Positions 46,960 through 58,835 of a stretch of DNA of 64,000 nt are shown here, one piece after another (the stretch's first letter is position 1; each line of letters opens with the position of its first letter). Origin of the DNA: Sipunculus nudus. Taxonomy: Eukaryota > Annelida > Sipuncula > Golfingiida > Sipunculidae. The notes beneath the pieces were generated by a model. The model ran no database searches and had not been told where the DNA came from. It saw nothing but the letters and a program-made list of their open reading frames with translations. The translations under genes and the position numbers were made by a program. Location of the stretch: NCBI GenBank assembly GCA_026874595.1, contig CM049310.1:6262001-6326000 (forward strand). The letters run 5' to 3'.

Positions 46960-48985
46960 TTTAAATATATATACATATATCAGGAGCACTGCTACTGGGC
47001 GACATCAACTGTTTCACCAGTGTTGCAATTTGTAGCTGTGCTGAACGTACTGGTGTGTGCAGGAGGCAGAACATGTACGTCTTTCTCAAGCAAAGAAATA
47101 AAATAACGAAGTGTCTATTCCACACAAAATGTATCACAATATATATCAATAATGAGCAACACTTACTTAAAAGTCAATGGGATTTTGTTTTTAATGACTA
47201 CCGCTTTGAGCTTACAGGTCTGAATAACTTGACAAGCTATAACTGATCTGGTCAATGTAACAATTATCATATACAGGTTGAATGAAGAATACGGTCAGGT
47301 CATAACAATACATTACCAGGGTTTATATGTACCTTAATGAATGCAAACTTGCATGATAAATAATTAAACTCAAAGTATAATAAAATGTTTTCATAATAGA
47401 ATGTTATAATGGGTCATGCAAGTAATTTTGTATTAATAGGCAGAAAGTAAATACCCTGAACCGTAAGCTGTATCAATAGAAAGCTGTGTCAATTTTGCAG
47501 AGAAACAAACAGTACAGTTAGTCGAATTACGAATAAAATATCACACTATTTGTTTAATTCTTTGATGCGAGAGAGAGAACCGCCTAATAACAAGCTAACA
47601 GGAAAATATTGTTTACCATTCCTAAATTAACAAACTTTTAAATAGATTTAATTGCTTTCATTTAATATTTAAATGCAGTAATGTAAAATGTGTACTGCTG
47701 GAAATAGATATGAGCTGTTAATTTTAATTGTCATATGTTAAATTATTAAACTGTGTACTGGGTGATTAATGGCATCCACAAATATTATCATATGTTTTTC
47801 CGTTTCGTAGGCCTAAATGCCGCCTTAAACACACTGACAGTCAACAAACATGCATAATTCTCAGCAAGAGTTAACTGATCTGGGAATACTGGACTTTATC
47901 AGTCTTTCCTGACATTCGAAAGGTGCACAAAGCTACTGCACCTGATAAGCATTTTGACAGCTGAGTGTTTACACGCAACAGAGACATGACATGAGGCCAG
48001 GTATTTGGTAGACGTTATATATACAGGATTATAAAGTTTGAATTGTGGACCAGTGATATTTAGGATGGCGATTATGAGTGCTTGGGAGTCACAAAGGCCG
48101 TTGTGTGTTACATGGTACCAGTATGTAAGCCCGACAAATATGCTTGAACTTGTGACTTGTATTATCTCACTGTGCAATATACATGTGTCTGGACATGTGA
48201 TAGATGTTCACAATATAGCTATTTATCAACTTTACAAATACCTCTTTCAGCTGCCCAAGGTGTTAAAAAGGGACAGAAATATATTTCAGTTATATCTCCG
48301 AGACAAATAGGTACGGTAATTTAATATATATTATCCAGGGTGGAGCTTCTATATATGTCTGGTTTGTTATGTATCACTTAAGAGTTTTCATTAAAAGTTA
48401 AGATGATAGGTTTTAACTGCACAAAAAAAAAAATACCCATGATGATTTAGATATAAAGAATACTGTCCTCGGTCTTAAAAACAACAAATTCTGCACTTGC
48501 ACATGGTATTAAATTAGGAGTAATCCATTTAAGCCCTATTGTTATACATCTTTTTTTGTATTTGTAATTTTCTTTATTTTTATTTTTTATTTATTTTAAT
48601 TTCATAGACTCGTACTACAAGATTTGGTACCACTACTGTTTTCAAAGGTGAATTGGATGTTGACGATGCTTTTAATCTGTAGATTAAATTGATATTAAAA
48701 TGAGAAATTTCTGGTTTTATTTGTTTTAACATCAAATGCTATTTGTTTACTTATAAATTATGACCTGAAGCCTTTGAATAACTGTGGCATGTATCTATTT
48801 TAGATTTTTATTTTATATTATGCTCATACTAAACCTTTCCCCTATGGGTTATGTGAATGAAATTGTCTGCTTGGCCCTGTAACATGTGAGCAAACTGAAT
48901 ATCAGATGAAACATGTCACTAATTGCTGCCCCTAACAATGAATGACAGAAAAGTCACAGACGTTCACATTCATGAATTTTTACAG

Positions 48986-48986
<1 letters not shown>
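46960..48986. other. AT-rich non-coding DNA
   Basis: No gene recognised; open frames up to 92 codons lack domain signals. It may contain upstream parts of whatever the ISL2EU element interrupted. Confidence 0.5.

Positions 48987-49049
<63 letters not shown>
48987..49049. repeat. (AT)n(GT)n microsatellite abutting the 5' LTR
   Basis: About 23 AT units followed by about 8 GT units run directly into the LTR terminus TGTGAC, so the GT part may have grown from the LTR end. Confidence 0.9.
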
Positions 49050-49053
<4 letters not shown>

Positions 49054-49913
49054 ACAAGGTCGCTCTTTTTCCCCATGTCCGTGTTGTAAACAAACCCAGA
49101 TGACATTTGGTAATATGTTGCACATGACCTTACCAAGGTCAGCTGGTCGCATCCAGCGTGTTGACCACGTCTGATACGTGAGAGTTTTATTGCTGAAACA
49201 TGTGGTCGAGCATCAAGCTCATACGTTTGTCGTTGCCCAGTGTCCTCTTGCACTATAGTGTTAAACGGTTCAGACAAAACAATTACACTTCCAGATGTTG
49301 CAAGGTCATGAGAACCAACAGGTCGAAATACCCTGGACCGAGATGTTAAAAATATTAATTTATTCATATATAGTCAGGGATACTTTTGGGGTACGTGGCT
49401 TTCTTCAACAAAAATTTGGTTTTCTATTGGTTGTTCCGTTAATTGGTTCCTTTTACCGTGTTTATACGGAGAATGCAACGGATCCCAGTGCGCGAATCTT
49501 CAGGCTGTAGTGATGCTAAATTCATAAATGTGTCGCCGTTTCAGTAGTTACAAATAGTCAATTTCAGTCGCTCCGCGACAGCTAAGTTATAAATGAATTC
49601 AAGTTTCACACTTCGGCATTCAAGCCGCTTCACTTGGTATACTTAATATTTATGTCAACGGAAGGAAGGAAGACAGACAAACAAGCAAGCAAACTAATAC
49701 TTATACTTTCGATTGAGAGCATCGACACAGACTTGTGAGCTGCAAACTATGTACCACCGAAACAGTAAAGCCAGGTTCATATAGGAACAAGCGGTGATCC
49801 TCTGTGATTATTATCACAGGGAATAACCCATGAAAGTGGGTTTTTTTCATACTCAAGTTGTCGTAATAAAATGAGTCAAACCAATGAAGGTGTTGTCATC
49901 GAACCTCATCACA
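49050..49913 (+). repeat. 5' LTR
   Basis: Starts TGTGACAAGGTCGC and ends CATCGAACCTCATCACA. It includes a TATA-like CATATATAG (about 49,366), CCAAT-type CTATTGGTTG (about 49,427) and AATAAA (about 49,865), consistent with promoter and poly(A) functions. Confidence 0.9.
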
Positions 49914-49917
49914 AATT

Positions 49918-49935
49918 TGGTGTCAGAAGTGGGAT
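49918..49935 (+). promoter_or_regulatory. Primer-binding site, tRNA-Leu type
   Basis: TGGTGTCAGAAGTGGGAT begins four bases after the LTR. Its complement, ATCCCACTTCTGACACCA, matches the 3' end of common metazoan tRNA-Leu species including CCA, so tRNA-Leu is the likely first-strand primer. Confidence 0.75.
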
Positions 49936-50380
49936 TGGATCTGATTCGTCCAAGTAGAGGAAGGAGAAGACACAACGATTCTCCAGAAGATCGCGACCGA
50001 CGCACCTTCAAAGTAGGAAAAATAATCTAAATTGATGGACTCTGTAATTGAATGTTAAACCTACTATGACAGTAGGTGATATCAATAACCTTTTGTGCAT
50101 GTATGATGTTATTCTTCTGTCTGTATTAATGTAATATCATCTGACCAGATTTTACTAGTTTAATATTGATATGTTTTGTAATTTGAGTACTTAAGCATTT
50201 CTTGTTCATATTGAATTTTATTAAGTGACAGTTGTGATACTATAGGTTATGTGGGCTAGCTGAACTTAGCGCTCACTGTTAAAGTGAGGAATTTATTCAG
50301 GAATTTATGATATTTTATCTGGTGCTATTCTTACTGATTTGTACTTGTGTTTTGAATGTATATTGTAAACTATAAACATA

Positions 50381-51478
50381 ATGGCAACAGTCAAGGAGGT
50401 TAATGAGAAAGTTGAAAATCTTAGGGCCGATTTTGAGACCAAGCCTAAAGATTTTATAGCCAAAGTTGTACATTCATCACAGAAATTACGCAATTTTAGT
50501 GGGGATCCGAGGGAAATTAAGGAATGGGTAATTGATGCGAAGCGCAGCATTCGCCTGCATGATTTACAGGGCAGGGCTGCTGTTGATTTTATTCTGTCAC
50601 ATCTGGAGGGAGATGCTGGGGAAGAGGTTTGCTTTACATTAGACGACAACACGTGTCGTGTTGACGATGTCTTTAAAGGGCTGACAGGCGCATTCACTGA
50701 GAGTCTCTCCATATCACAGCTATTAGATTGTTTCTCTAGCAGGAAACAGGATGATAGAGAAAGTTTACGGGAGTTTGCGTACTCCTTAATGAAATTGATT
50801 GATCGAGCATTAGCCGTAGACAGTAACTGCATTCCAGATAAGGATAAGGCGTTACGTGACAGTTTCGCTGAGAGGGTAAGAGATAAACATCTCAGAAAAC
50901 ATTTGAAGGGATACGTCAGGGCAAATAGTGAATGTAATTTCCAGTCTGTACGTTAGGAAGCTCTGCTATGGGCAGAGGAAGATATCAGTGTGAGGTCGAC
51001 CCCTAAACTGACCATCTGTCAAGTAGACACTGTTAACAATACAGCACTAGTGCACACAGCTGTATCAGATTCGGGCCTTAGTCAGCAGCTGAAAGAAATG
51101 TTAGAACTACAGAAGACACAGCAGTCACAAATAGCAGATCTTTTAAAGGTAGTAATAGGGAAGGATGGGCAAAATTCCCAAAAGCAGAACATTGTATGCC
51201 TTTACTGTAAGAAGCAGGGTCATATAAAGAGGGATTGCCGTAAATGGTTAGCAGCTCAAAGACATACACCCAACTCAAATGCCAGTAGCTCCGCTCCTCA
51301 GTATACGCCTCAGTATACTCGCGTTCAGCCTACCAGTAACCAAAGTAACTATAACCCATCAACGCATGATGCCCCTCCAGCCGATTTTCAGGCGAGTCCG
51401 TTCCAAGCCGGAAGTGAAAACCCAGGAGGTCAGTTGCATCATGGAGAATCCCGTAATCCGTTTAACCAGGGAAACTAA
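50381..51478 (+). pseudogene. Gypsy gag with zinc knuckle (one in-frame stop)
   Basis: The frame starts MATVKEVNEKVENLRADF (start preceded by AAACATA). It contains a capsid-like core (NFSGDPREIKEW, FILSHLEGDAGEEV) and near the end a CCHC knuckle, CLYCKKQGHIKRDC (about 51,198-51,239). A Pro/Gln/Ser-rich tail follows. It is open except for one TAG at 50,954-50,956, a single change from a Gln codon. Gag would coat the RNA in virus-like particles. The frame ends at 51,478 and protease continues in another frame, so a frameshift or lesion joins them. Confidence 0.85.
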
Positions 51479-51499
51479 GTTCCCCCACTGCTGAGACAA

Positions 51500-53290
51500 A
51501 CAAGACTGTGGGGAGTCACGTGACTAAAAGTGATCTTGTTACCACTCAGGATTGTCCATCTGTAGGTCTCTTAAAAGGGGCCGGCCAATTATTCAGACAA
51601 AACTTGGAAATACATTGGTAAATTCTTTGATAGACACTGGCTCAATGGTGACAACTGTTAGTGAACAATATTTTTCGGAGGTTATGGGGGGTAGCTCGGA
51701 TAAATTGCAAGGAAATAACTGGTTTCAGCTGACTGGGGCAAACGGGCTAGATATTCCATATCTTGGTGTTTTCTTCACTGATGTTCAAATTCTTAATACA
51801 ATTGTTCCAAATGTTGGAGTTCTAGTTGTAAGGGATACATCCGCCATACAAGCATTACGTAAGGACGTGCCTGGTTTAATTGGTACAAATGTTTTGCAGC
51901 ATATACCTCAGTTTAGCTCTTTTCTAACCGCTAAAGACCCGGAAAAGCCAAAGACAGGTTTCCTTCGTGTGTCAGGTCAGTGCGCATCTGTTTTGGCCCC
52001 GAGGAGCGCAACCTGGATTCCCGTGCAGGGGACAAAGGTCAGTGACCTTGTCCTAATTGAGCCTCTAAAGCACAGTGTTTAGACTGGTGTTTATGTGACA
52101 CCCTGTCTGGTACAGTTAGTGCATAGTCACACTCACATACAGGTTTTTGATACAAGCACCATGGAGATTACCTTGAACTTAGGCACCCCAGTAGGTCTGT
52201 TTTCTTCAAATCCGGATGTAGGTGGATAAGATCTGAAGTGTATAACTTCAAACAATATTGTGGTTTCTTACAGTCAAGTAGAGGTAACAAGAGATGATCG
52301 GACAGAAATAGCGGACGATGCTATTAAAAACATTGATTTATCCCATTTGAGTGACCCGGTTCATGTTGATAAAGCAAAATCACTTTTCCTAAAACATGCT
52401 AGCATTTTCTCAAAGGAAGGAGAGCACCTTGAGTCCACACCTACTGTTAAGCATAGCATTTATACAGTAGATGATACACCAGTGAGCCAGCCGTACCGTC
52501 GAGTACCATCACACATGTAGGAAGGGCTTCAGGAGCACTTAAATGACCTTTTGGCCAAGGGTGTCATCAGAGAAAGTAGGTCAAAATTTGCTGCCCCAAT
52601 TGTTATTGCGAGGAAGAAAAACGGTGACATACGGATGTGTGTGGATTTTCGGCAGCTCAACTCTTAAAGTGCACAGAGATGCATTTCCTCTCCCGCGTAT
52701 TGATGAGTCGTTAGAATCCTTAGCTTGGGGGCGGGTATTCTCCACGTTAGATTTAACGTCGGCTTATCACCAAATAGAAGTAGACGAGCGTGATATTCAC
52801 AAAACTGCTTTCACCACTCCTATGGGATTGTACGAGTATCTCCGGATGCCATTCGGACTCAGTACTTCTCCCGCGACCTGGCAGCGCTTAATGTCGCATG
52901 TGTTTCGACATGATGTTTACTAAATATTGCTGGTCTATTAAGATGACATTATCGTATTCAGCAAGAATGTCGAAGAACATCTCGATCGTTTAGATCAGGT
53001 ATTTACGAGGCTAACCGAGCATAACCTGAAGGTTAAATTAGAAAAATGTGCCTTCTTCCAGCAGGAAGTGAAATTTCTAGGTCATGTGGTATCAGGGGAG
53101 GGAATCGCAACAGACCCTGACAAAATTGCCGCCATTGCAGAATGGCCCGTACCCACTACATAAAACAATTAAAGAGCTTTCTGGGATTCGCATCATATTA
53201 TGGCAAGTTTGTCCCTGGTTTCTCAAAAATTGCAGATCCTTTACATCGCCTAAATGGTCTGTTGTCAGACAAAAAGAAACAAAGTAGGAC
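51500..53290 (+). pseudogene. Gypsy protease and reverse transcriptase (broken)
   Basis: Protease has the active-site SLIDTGSMVTTVS (about 51,625) and LIGTNVLQHIP (about 51,875). After stops at 52,080 (TAG), 52,228 (TAA) and 52,518 (TAG), RT begins with VIRESRSKFAAPIVIARKKNGDIRMCVDFRQLNS. One extra T at about 52,667 shifts frame into AFPLPRIDESLESL and VFSTLDLTSAYHQIEV (motif A Asp), then LRMPFGLSTSPATWQ. The catalytic YxDD box at 52,936-52,947 reads Tyr-stop-Asp-Asp (TAT TAA GAT GAC). KCAFFQQEVKFLGHVVSGEGIATDPDKI follows. It cannot make active RT. Confidence 0.88.
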
Positions 53291-53950
53291 GGGTAAAGAT
53301 ATTGCCTTTAATTAGTGGTGGGATGAACAGCATACCAATGCAATTCTTACCCTGAAACAGAAGTTAACATCTGCTCCGATTCTTGGCTACCCTGATTTCC
53401 GATTACCATTTATTTTGGAAACTGATGCCTCTAATACGGGGTTGGGTGCAGTACTTAGCCAAGAACAAGATGGGGTATTACGGGTAATTGCATACGCAAG
53501 CCGGGGGTTAAAAAGAAACATGGAATCCTACAGCTAAAGGCAATTAGAGTTACTTGCACTTAAATGGACAGTTACAGAAAAAATTAGGGATTATCTCCTG
53601 GGTAGTAGATTCACTGTGGTCGCAGACAATAACCCCTTGACCTATTGAATGACAAAAAAACTAAACTTGGAGCATTAGAGCAAAGGTGGGCATCCGCTCT
53701 AACTTCATTTGATTTTGGTTTTAGGTTTCGGTCTGGCAGATCGAATACAAACGCTGATTTCTTGTCACGACCTTGGGATGTATCTCCTGAGGAAGTAGTG
53801 GAAGCGTGTTCCTGTTTGGTGGCAAGTGCTACTCTAACATCTGACCTTAGGCTTAAAATTTTTGAAAACATGGCTGAGCCGTCACAAAATCCTGGACAGA
53901 CAACATTTTTGCCGAGTAAGTCGCCAAAACAAATGGTGCAGCTTTAGGCA
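53291..53950 (+). pseudogene. Gypsy RNase H (broken)
   Basis: LKQKLTSAPILGYPDFRLPF leads into ETDASNTGLGAVLSQEQDGVLRVIAYASRGL (about 53,400-53,510), which has the first RNase H Asp. Then QLELLALKWTVTEKIRDYLLG (Glu), FTVVADNNPLTY (Asp) and FRFRSGRSNTNADFLSR follow. Stops at about 53,313, 53,535 and 53,645 and at least one frameshift interrupt it. It would remove the RNA strand during reverse transcription. Confidence 0.85.
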
Positions 53951-54062
53951 CATGATCCTATTATTGGTAGGTTCTTAAAAATTTGGCAGACTGGCGTAAA
54001 ACCCGCGGTAAATATAAGGCGAAACGAACCAAAGGAACCGATTATCTCTGGAAGAAGGGATC

Positions 54063-55313
54063 TTGTATCGTAAGGTCTGCGATCCTAGACTTGGGAATCT
54101 TAAGCAGGTTTTGCTTCCGCAAATTCTGCATGAGGAAATTTTAAAGAGTGTGCATGATGATCACGGGCATCAAGGCCGCGAGCGCACTGAAAGTATGATT
54201 CGGGCTGGATGTTATTGGCCAGGTATGGCTGCAGATATCAAACAGTATCTAGATAACTGTAACAGGTGCATACTTGCAAAACAGGTAAGGGTGAATATAC
54301 CTATGGGAACTTTAACAGCAACACAGCCACTAGAGGTTATTGCCATAGACTTTACCTTGTTAGAGAAATCGTCCAGTGGAGTGGAAAACGTTTTAGTGAT
54401 AACCGATATTTTCACTAAATATACTGTGGCAATACCGACTAAGGATCAGAGAGCCGTCACGGTTGCCAAGGTTCTGGTGAAACATTGGTTTTCGAGATTT
54501 GGCCTTCCGTTAAGAATACATTCTGATCAGGGTAGGGAGTTCGAGTCCAAACTCATTAAGGAATTATGTTATCTCTACAGAATAAGCAAGTCAAGAACTA
54601 CAATATACCATCCACAGGGTAATGCTCAGTGCGAACGTTTCAATAGAACCATGCATGACCTCCTGCGGTCATTGCCCCCTGAGAAGAAACGTAAGTGGCC
54701 AGAACTATTAGATGAGCTCGTTTTCTATTATAATTCAACCCCACACGCAATAACCGGTTTCTCTCGATTTTATTTAATTTTTGGTAGAGACTGTCGTTTT
54801 CCAGTAGATAACCTGACAGCTAGACCAGAGGAAGTTTCTACAGTTACATCTGAGGAATGGATTAGTCTCCATCAGCGTCGCTTACAAGTGGCGTATGATT
54901 TGGTGCGCCAGCGCATTCCACAGTCAGTGGCACGCCGTGGTGATCAAAATGTAACTGTCAAATCGTCTTTAGCTGTGGGTACTCGTGTTTACCAGCGTGC
55001 TTGGTAGAAACAAAACCAAGATTCTTATGATCCTCGTGTGTATAAAATTGTTAACAAGCAGGAAAATAATGAAGTTTATTTAATTGAGCCAGCAGATGGT
55101 TTTGGTCCAGGTAAATGGGTAAATAGAGCCAACCTGAGACCTGTACCAATTTCTGTTCCTGATAATATTGGGCGGTCCTCACCCGTGGTACCTCCGGTAT
55201 TCACATCCGTCCCTGATATATCTGATGATAGCGATTCAGATTCTGATTATGACTTACATTTACAAATCCACAATATTGAGCTTTCAGAGGAGTCTGGTGG
55301 CCGCATCCACTGA
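54063..55313 (+). pseudogene. Gypsy integrase (nearly intact)
   Basis: A 314-codon open frame carries the H2C2 zinc finger (HDDHGHQG...CNRCILAK, about 54,153-54,283) and the complete DDE core. The catalytic residues are in VIAIDFTLLE (Asp, about 54,349), IHSDQGREFES (Asp, about 54,527) and NAQCERFNRTMH (Glu, about 54,631), with the expected 35-residue spacing between the last two. One TAG at 55,005 interrupts the C-terminal domain, which continues in the same frame as DPRVYKIVNKQ...FGPGKWVNRANLRPVP to 55,313. This is the best preserved part of the element. Integrase would insert the cDNA into chromosomal DNA. Confidence 0.9.
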
Positions 55314-55623
55314 ACTCCGACATTGAGGAGAGGGAGGCAAACCAGATGGCCTGTAGACGTAGCGCTAGGTTAAATAAAGGGGTACATCAAAATATCCATA
55401 GGGAGCCGCGTCCTGTCTCAAATGATCTTCAGGCGCTCTCCGTCAGTAGGATCCTTAAAAGGGAGACGACTGTTTAACATGTTCATTTGTATAGGATAGT
55501 TCTTGTATGGATACGACTGATCACTGTAGTCTCATGTGTACCTTATATGTTTTTGGATATTGTATAAATGTTAATTCAATGTTGGTTATTTTATTCTTGT
55601 TTGTCCGAGGACGTGACAAACAT

Positions 55624-55636
55624 TGAGGGTGGCGAG
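55624..55636 (+). promoter_or_regulatory. Polypurine tract
   Basis: TGAGGGTGGCGAG lies immediately upstream of the 3' LTR. It is purine-rich and correctly placed to prime plus-strand synthesis, though not a perfect purine run. Confidence 0.6.
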
Positions 55637-56493
55637 TGTGACAAGGTCGCTCTTTTTCCCATGTCCGTGTTGTAAACAAACCCAGATGACATTTGGTAAT
55701 ATGTAGCACATGACCTTACCAAGGTCAGCTTGTCGCATCCAGCGTGTTGACCACGTCTGATACATGAGAGTTTTATTGCTGGAACATGTGGTCGAGCATC
55801 AGGCTCATTAGTTTGTCGTTACCCAGTGTCCTCTTGCACTATAGTGTTAAACGGTTCAGACAAACAATTACACTTCCAGATGTTGCAAGGTCATGACAAC
55901 CAACAGGTCGAAAAACCCTGGACTGAGATGCTAAATATTAATTTATTCATATATAGTCAGGGATACTTTTGGGGTACGTGGCTTTCTTATAAAAAATTCG
56001 GTTTTCTATTGGTTGTTCCGTTAATAAGTTCCTTTTACCCTGTTTATAAGGAGAATGTAACGGATCCCAGTGCGCGAATCTTCAGGCTGTAGTGATGCTA
56101 AATTCATAAATGTGAAGCCGTTTCAGTAGATACAAATAGTTAGTCAATTTCAGCTAAGTTATAAATGAATTCAAGTTTCACACTTCGGCATTCAAGCCGC
56201 TTCACTTGGTATACTTAATATTTATGTCAACGGAAGGAAGGAAGAGTGACAAACAAGCAATCAAACTACTACTAATACTTTCGATTGAGAGCACCGACAC
56301 AGACTTGTGAGCTGCAAGCTATGTACCACCGAAACAGTAAAGCCAGGTTCATATAGGAACAAGTGGTGATCGTCTGTGATTATTATCGCAGGGAAGAACC
56401 CATGAAAGTGGTTTTCATTTTTGTTCATACTCAAATTGTCGTAATAAAATGAGTCATACCAATTAAGGTGTTGTCATCGAACCCCATATCACA
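55637..56493 (+). repeat. 3' LTR
   Basis: Aligns with the 5' LTR along its whole length, with scattered substitutions and small indels. Ends CATCGAACCCCATATCACA and runs directly into a (CA)n tract. Confidence 0.9.
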
Positions 56494-56808
56494 CACACAC
56501 ACACACATAATTATTCAGATTCCAGTGCACACACTCTTAGTAGTTTCCTTAGATGTGTTTTTAAAGAAAAATCTGTATAATTATTAATTTGAGGCTTATT
56601 TGCTTACCAGGCTAATAGGTCTTACAAATAAATACAAAAATGAAGAATAATATTATTATCTTTAGACTATATTAAATGCTTACTTTGACATTTATTTATT
56701 TTAATGATTGTAATATGGATTAATAATGGGACATATTGATATAACAATATTTTGCTCTGTTTGTCCTGTTTTTATGTCAACTTTTAACTAAAGGGTCTCA
56801 CTGCATCT

Positions 56809-56864
<56 letters not shown>

Positions 56865-56865
56865 T
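56494..56865. other. (CA)n, spacer and (TA)n tract
   Basis: CA units at 56,494-56,508, about 300 bp of AT-rich DNA without features, then about 25 TA units at 56,812-56,861 next to the 3' end of the Penelope-like element. Confidence 0.8.
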
Positions 56866-57940
56866 TCTGAATTCTCCGGGTGCTGGCTTAAGACAGTCAA
56901 TGAACACAAAAAGAAGAGAGACATCAACGCCAACATTTCAAACAATCATATTATTTGGATAACATGTACAGATTGTTGCTAAATTTTCAGCTACCCCTGT
57001 AGCCTTCGTCGGAGCGAGTGACTAACTTTAAACAAAGCTGATAGTGTGACCCTTCGCCAGGTCAACGGGGCTGGCTTGCCAGCTATATCCATTAATCAAT
57101 CTGATGTCTTGTAAGGACTGGCCTGTGTATGTCCACATGAAAACAGGGCTGCCAAAGACAGGGAGGGGTTAGTCTCGAGGGGAAAAGTATGTGCTGAGTG
57201 CCGGGTATTTACAGAGAAAAGCCAAGTCTTTGTTTAATCCTTTTATGTGCGTACGTAGTGTATGAATGTGCCTTTGTTCTGATGTGAATCTGTCTTTGCT
57301 GGAGGGAAAGTTGCCTTTAATGATGGTGCATGTTAAATCTCGAAGAGAATGGTCTGATTTGTTGAAATGTGCGGCCACGGGGAATCCGGGAGTGTTGTCG
57401 CGGATGGTTTTTTTGTGGTTGTTCATTCTGAGCCTGAATTTGGTGCCGGTTTCTCCCATATAATTTCCCTCCCCATTGGGGCATTTTTTAAAAGTAATGG
57501 AGTAAATGACATTTGAGGAATTGCAAGAAAAAGGGCCTGGCCTGAGGGTTATGTGAGATCCTGGGGACTGAAATGTGGGTTTGGTGTTTAAATATCGCAA
57601 ATCTCACAGCGGCGGTCACCGCATTTGACCCTCCCTGTTCTGTTTGTGTAGTTTCGAGTGGACAAGCATGCGTTTGAGGTTGGGAGGTTGTCTGTAAGCG
57701 GCAACGGAAGGCGTGGAGAAAAGATAATTTGTAGCGGGATTTGAATTAAAGTTATTCCAGCATTTTTGTATATTTTTGTTGATAGAGATGATGGCCGGGT
57801 GAAATTCCTGGATCATGGGGATGCGTGAATTTATGTCTTTTCCTTTGTAACTGAGGAGGCTGTTTCGTTTAATATTACAAACTTTTTTAAAATTTTGTAG
57901 GATTAACTTGAAAGGGTACCCTTTAATGCGGAAATGTTTG
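56866..57940 (-). pseudogene. Penelope-like element, 3' half: RT thumb side, GIY-YIG nuclease and 3' UTR
   Basis: The minus strand is open from about 57,937 (FRIKGYPFKLILQNF). IPMIQEFHPAI and YRQPPNLKRMLVHSKL follow (about 57,660-57,800), the conserved segment between RT and nuclease in Penelope-like elements. A Cys motif, CGDRRCEIC (about 57,626-57,600), is readable only in the +1 frame between two small compensating shifts. Then the GIY-YIG domain runs 57,600-57,169: NVIYSITFKKCP, NYMGETGTKFRLRMNNH and FNKSDHSLRDL, ending at CKYPALSTYFSPRD-stop. About 300 nt of 3' UTR end near 56,866. Both sides are (TA)n microsatellites and the 5' half is missing. Confidence 0.85.
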
Positions 57941-57949
57941 GCTTATTCA

Positions 57950-58165
57950 ATATATAATATATATTATAATATATATAATATATATATTATATATATAATA
58001 TTATATATATATAATATATATAATATTAATATATATATATATATATATTTGTGTGTGTGTGTAGCATTTAATCAGAATATTAATCAATGAGCGATTGCCT
58101 GTCTCCTTTTAAACATAACAATTATAAAAGTTCTGCACTGCGAAAAATTGGAATTTAAGAGCCTT

Positions 58166-58206
<41 letters not shown>
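57950..58206. repeat. AT-rich microsatellite cluster
   Basis: Imperfect (TATA)n at 57,950-58,050, a short GT run, and a regular (AT)n tract at about 58,169-58,206. Confidence 0.9.
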
Positions 58207-58211
<5 letters not shown>

Positions 58212-58569
58212 CATACATACATATCAACGCTTACTTGACATGACAACCATTAAACCCAAACATTTATATTAACTTAATTAGCACTCTGCTCTGTCTCTTT
58301 ACAATTAGTTCATGCTGCCTTACCTGGCCCTTTACTATTAACAGATACACTCAAAGTAAAATTTTCAACAGTTTCTACATTTCATGTACATCAAAACAAT
58401 AGTGGCACATACCTTTGTCAATAAGTACAATACTTTAGTACATTTTCTCACAATGTAGGCCTACCTCAGGGCGAATCATTCAACACAACACTTTTGTCAT
58501 TCTTTACACACTGGTAGCCCCATGGCACAGTTTTTCGTATTTTTTAAGTTATACAGCCAGTCCTCGTTT
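58207..58569. other. Non-coding spacer
   Basis: No recognisable feature. Confidence 0.5.
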
Positions 58570-58725
58570 GAGCCAGTGGCCCACGTCTGCATCATTCAAG
58601 GACAAGCAGAAGAGTGGCTATCTTTGCGCCCAGCACTCAGGGCCAGCCGTCTTTACAATAAGATGGCCTATTTATGGGTCATTCCAAATATAGATAAGAG
58701 GGATGGCAGGTACAGGCCTGATTTT
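58570..58725 (+). repeat. Dispersed repeat, copy 2
   Basis: Matches the minus strand of 27,090-27,245 over about 150 bp, including ACAATAAGATGGCCTAT. It accounts for the 87-codon open frame at 58,522-58,785, which has no recognised domain. Confidence 0.6.
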
Positions 58726-58835
58726 TTACAACTGGGCTGCAGCTTAGTAGACAATCTAAGTATAGTAAGACCCTTAACACCATGAACATTGCCTATATGC
58801 GGGGAACTGTCGGTTTTTCAGACTAATCTATTGGA

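Larger units (their letters stand above)
49050..56493 (+). mobile_element. Full-length Ty3/Gypsy LTR retrotransposon (decayed), 7.44 kb
   Basis: Two LTRs of 864 and 857 bp (TGTGACAAGG...CA) enclose a primer-binding site, gag, protease, RT, RNase H and integrase in Ty3/Gypsy order, then a purine-rich tract. The LTRs differ at many positions, for example ATGTTGCAC/ATGTAGCAC, TGCTGAAAC/TGCTGGAAC and CATCAAGC/CATCAGGC. The coding part has at least eight stops or frameshifts, so the insertion is old. No 4-6 bp direct target duplication is visible because the flanks are (GT)n on the left and (CA)n on the right. Confidence 0.92.

Noticed and set aside
48970-49367. 137-codon minus-strand open frame
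   Set aside because: It lies across the 5' LTR and an (AT)n(GT)n tract; no domain is visible.
50305-50832. 175-codon minus-strand open frame
   Set aside because: It is antisense to the clear gag gene of the Gypsy element, which has a zinc knuckle and the correct position.
56976-57023. A second hammerhead in the 3' UTR of the Penelope-like element at 57 kb
   Set aside because: The minus strand has a GACGA core fragment, a short stem and GAAA. However, the invariant U of CUGA is C, and neither stem I nor stem III can be formed.
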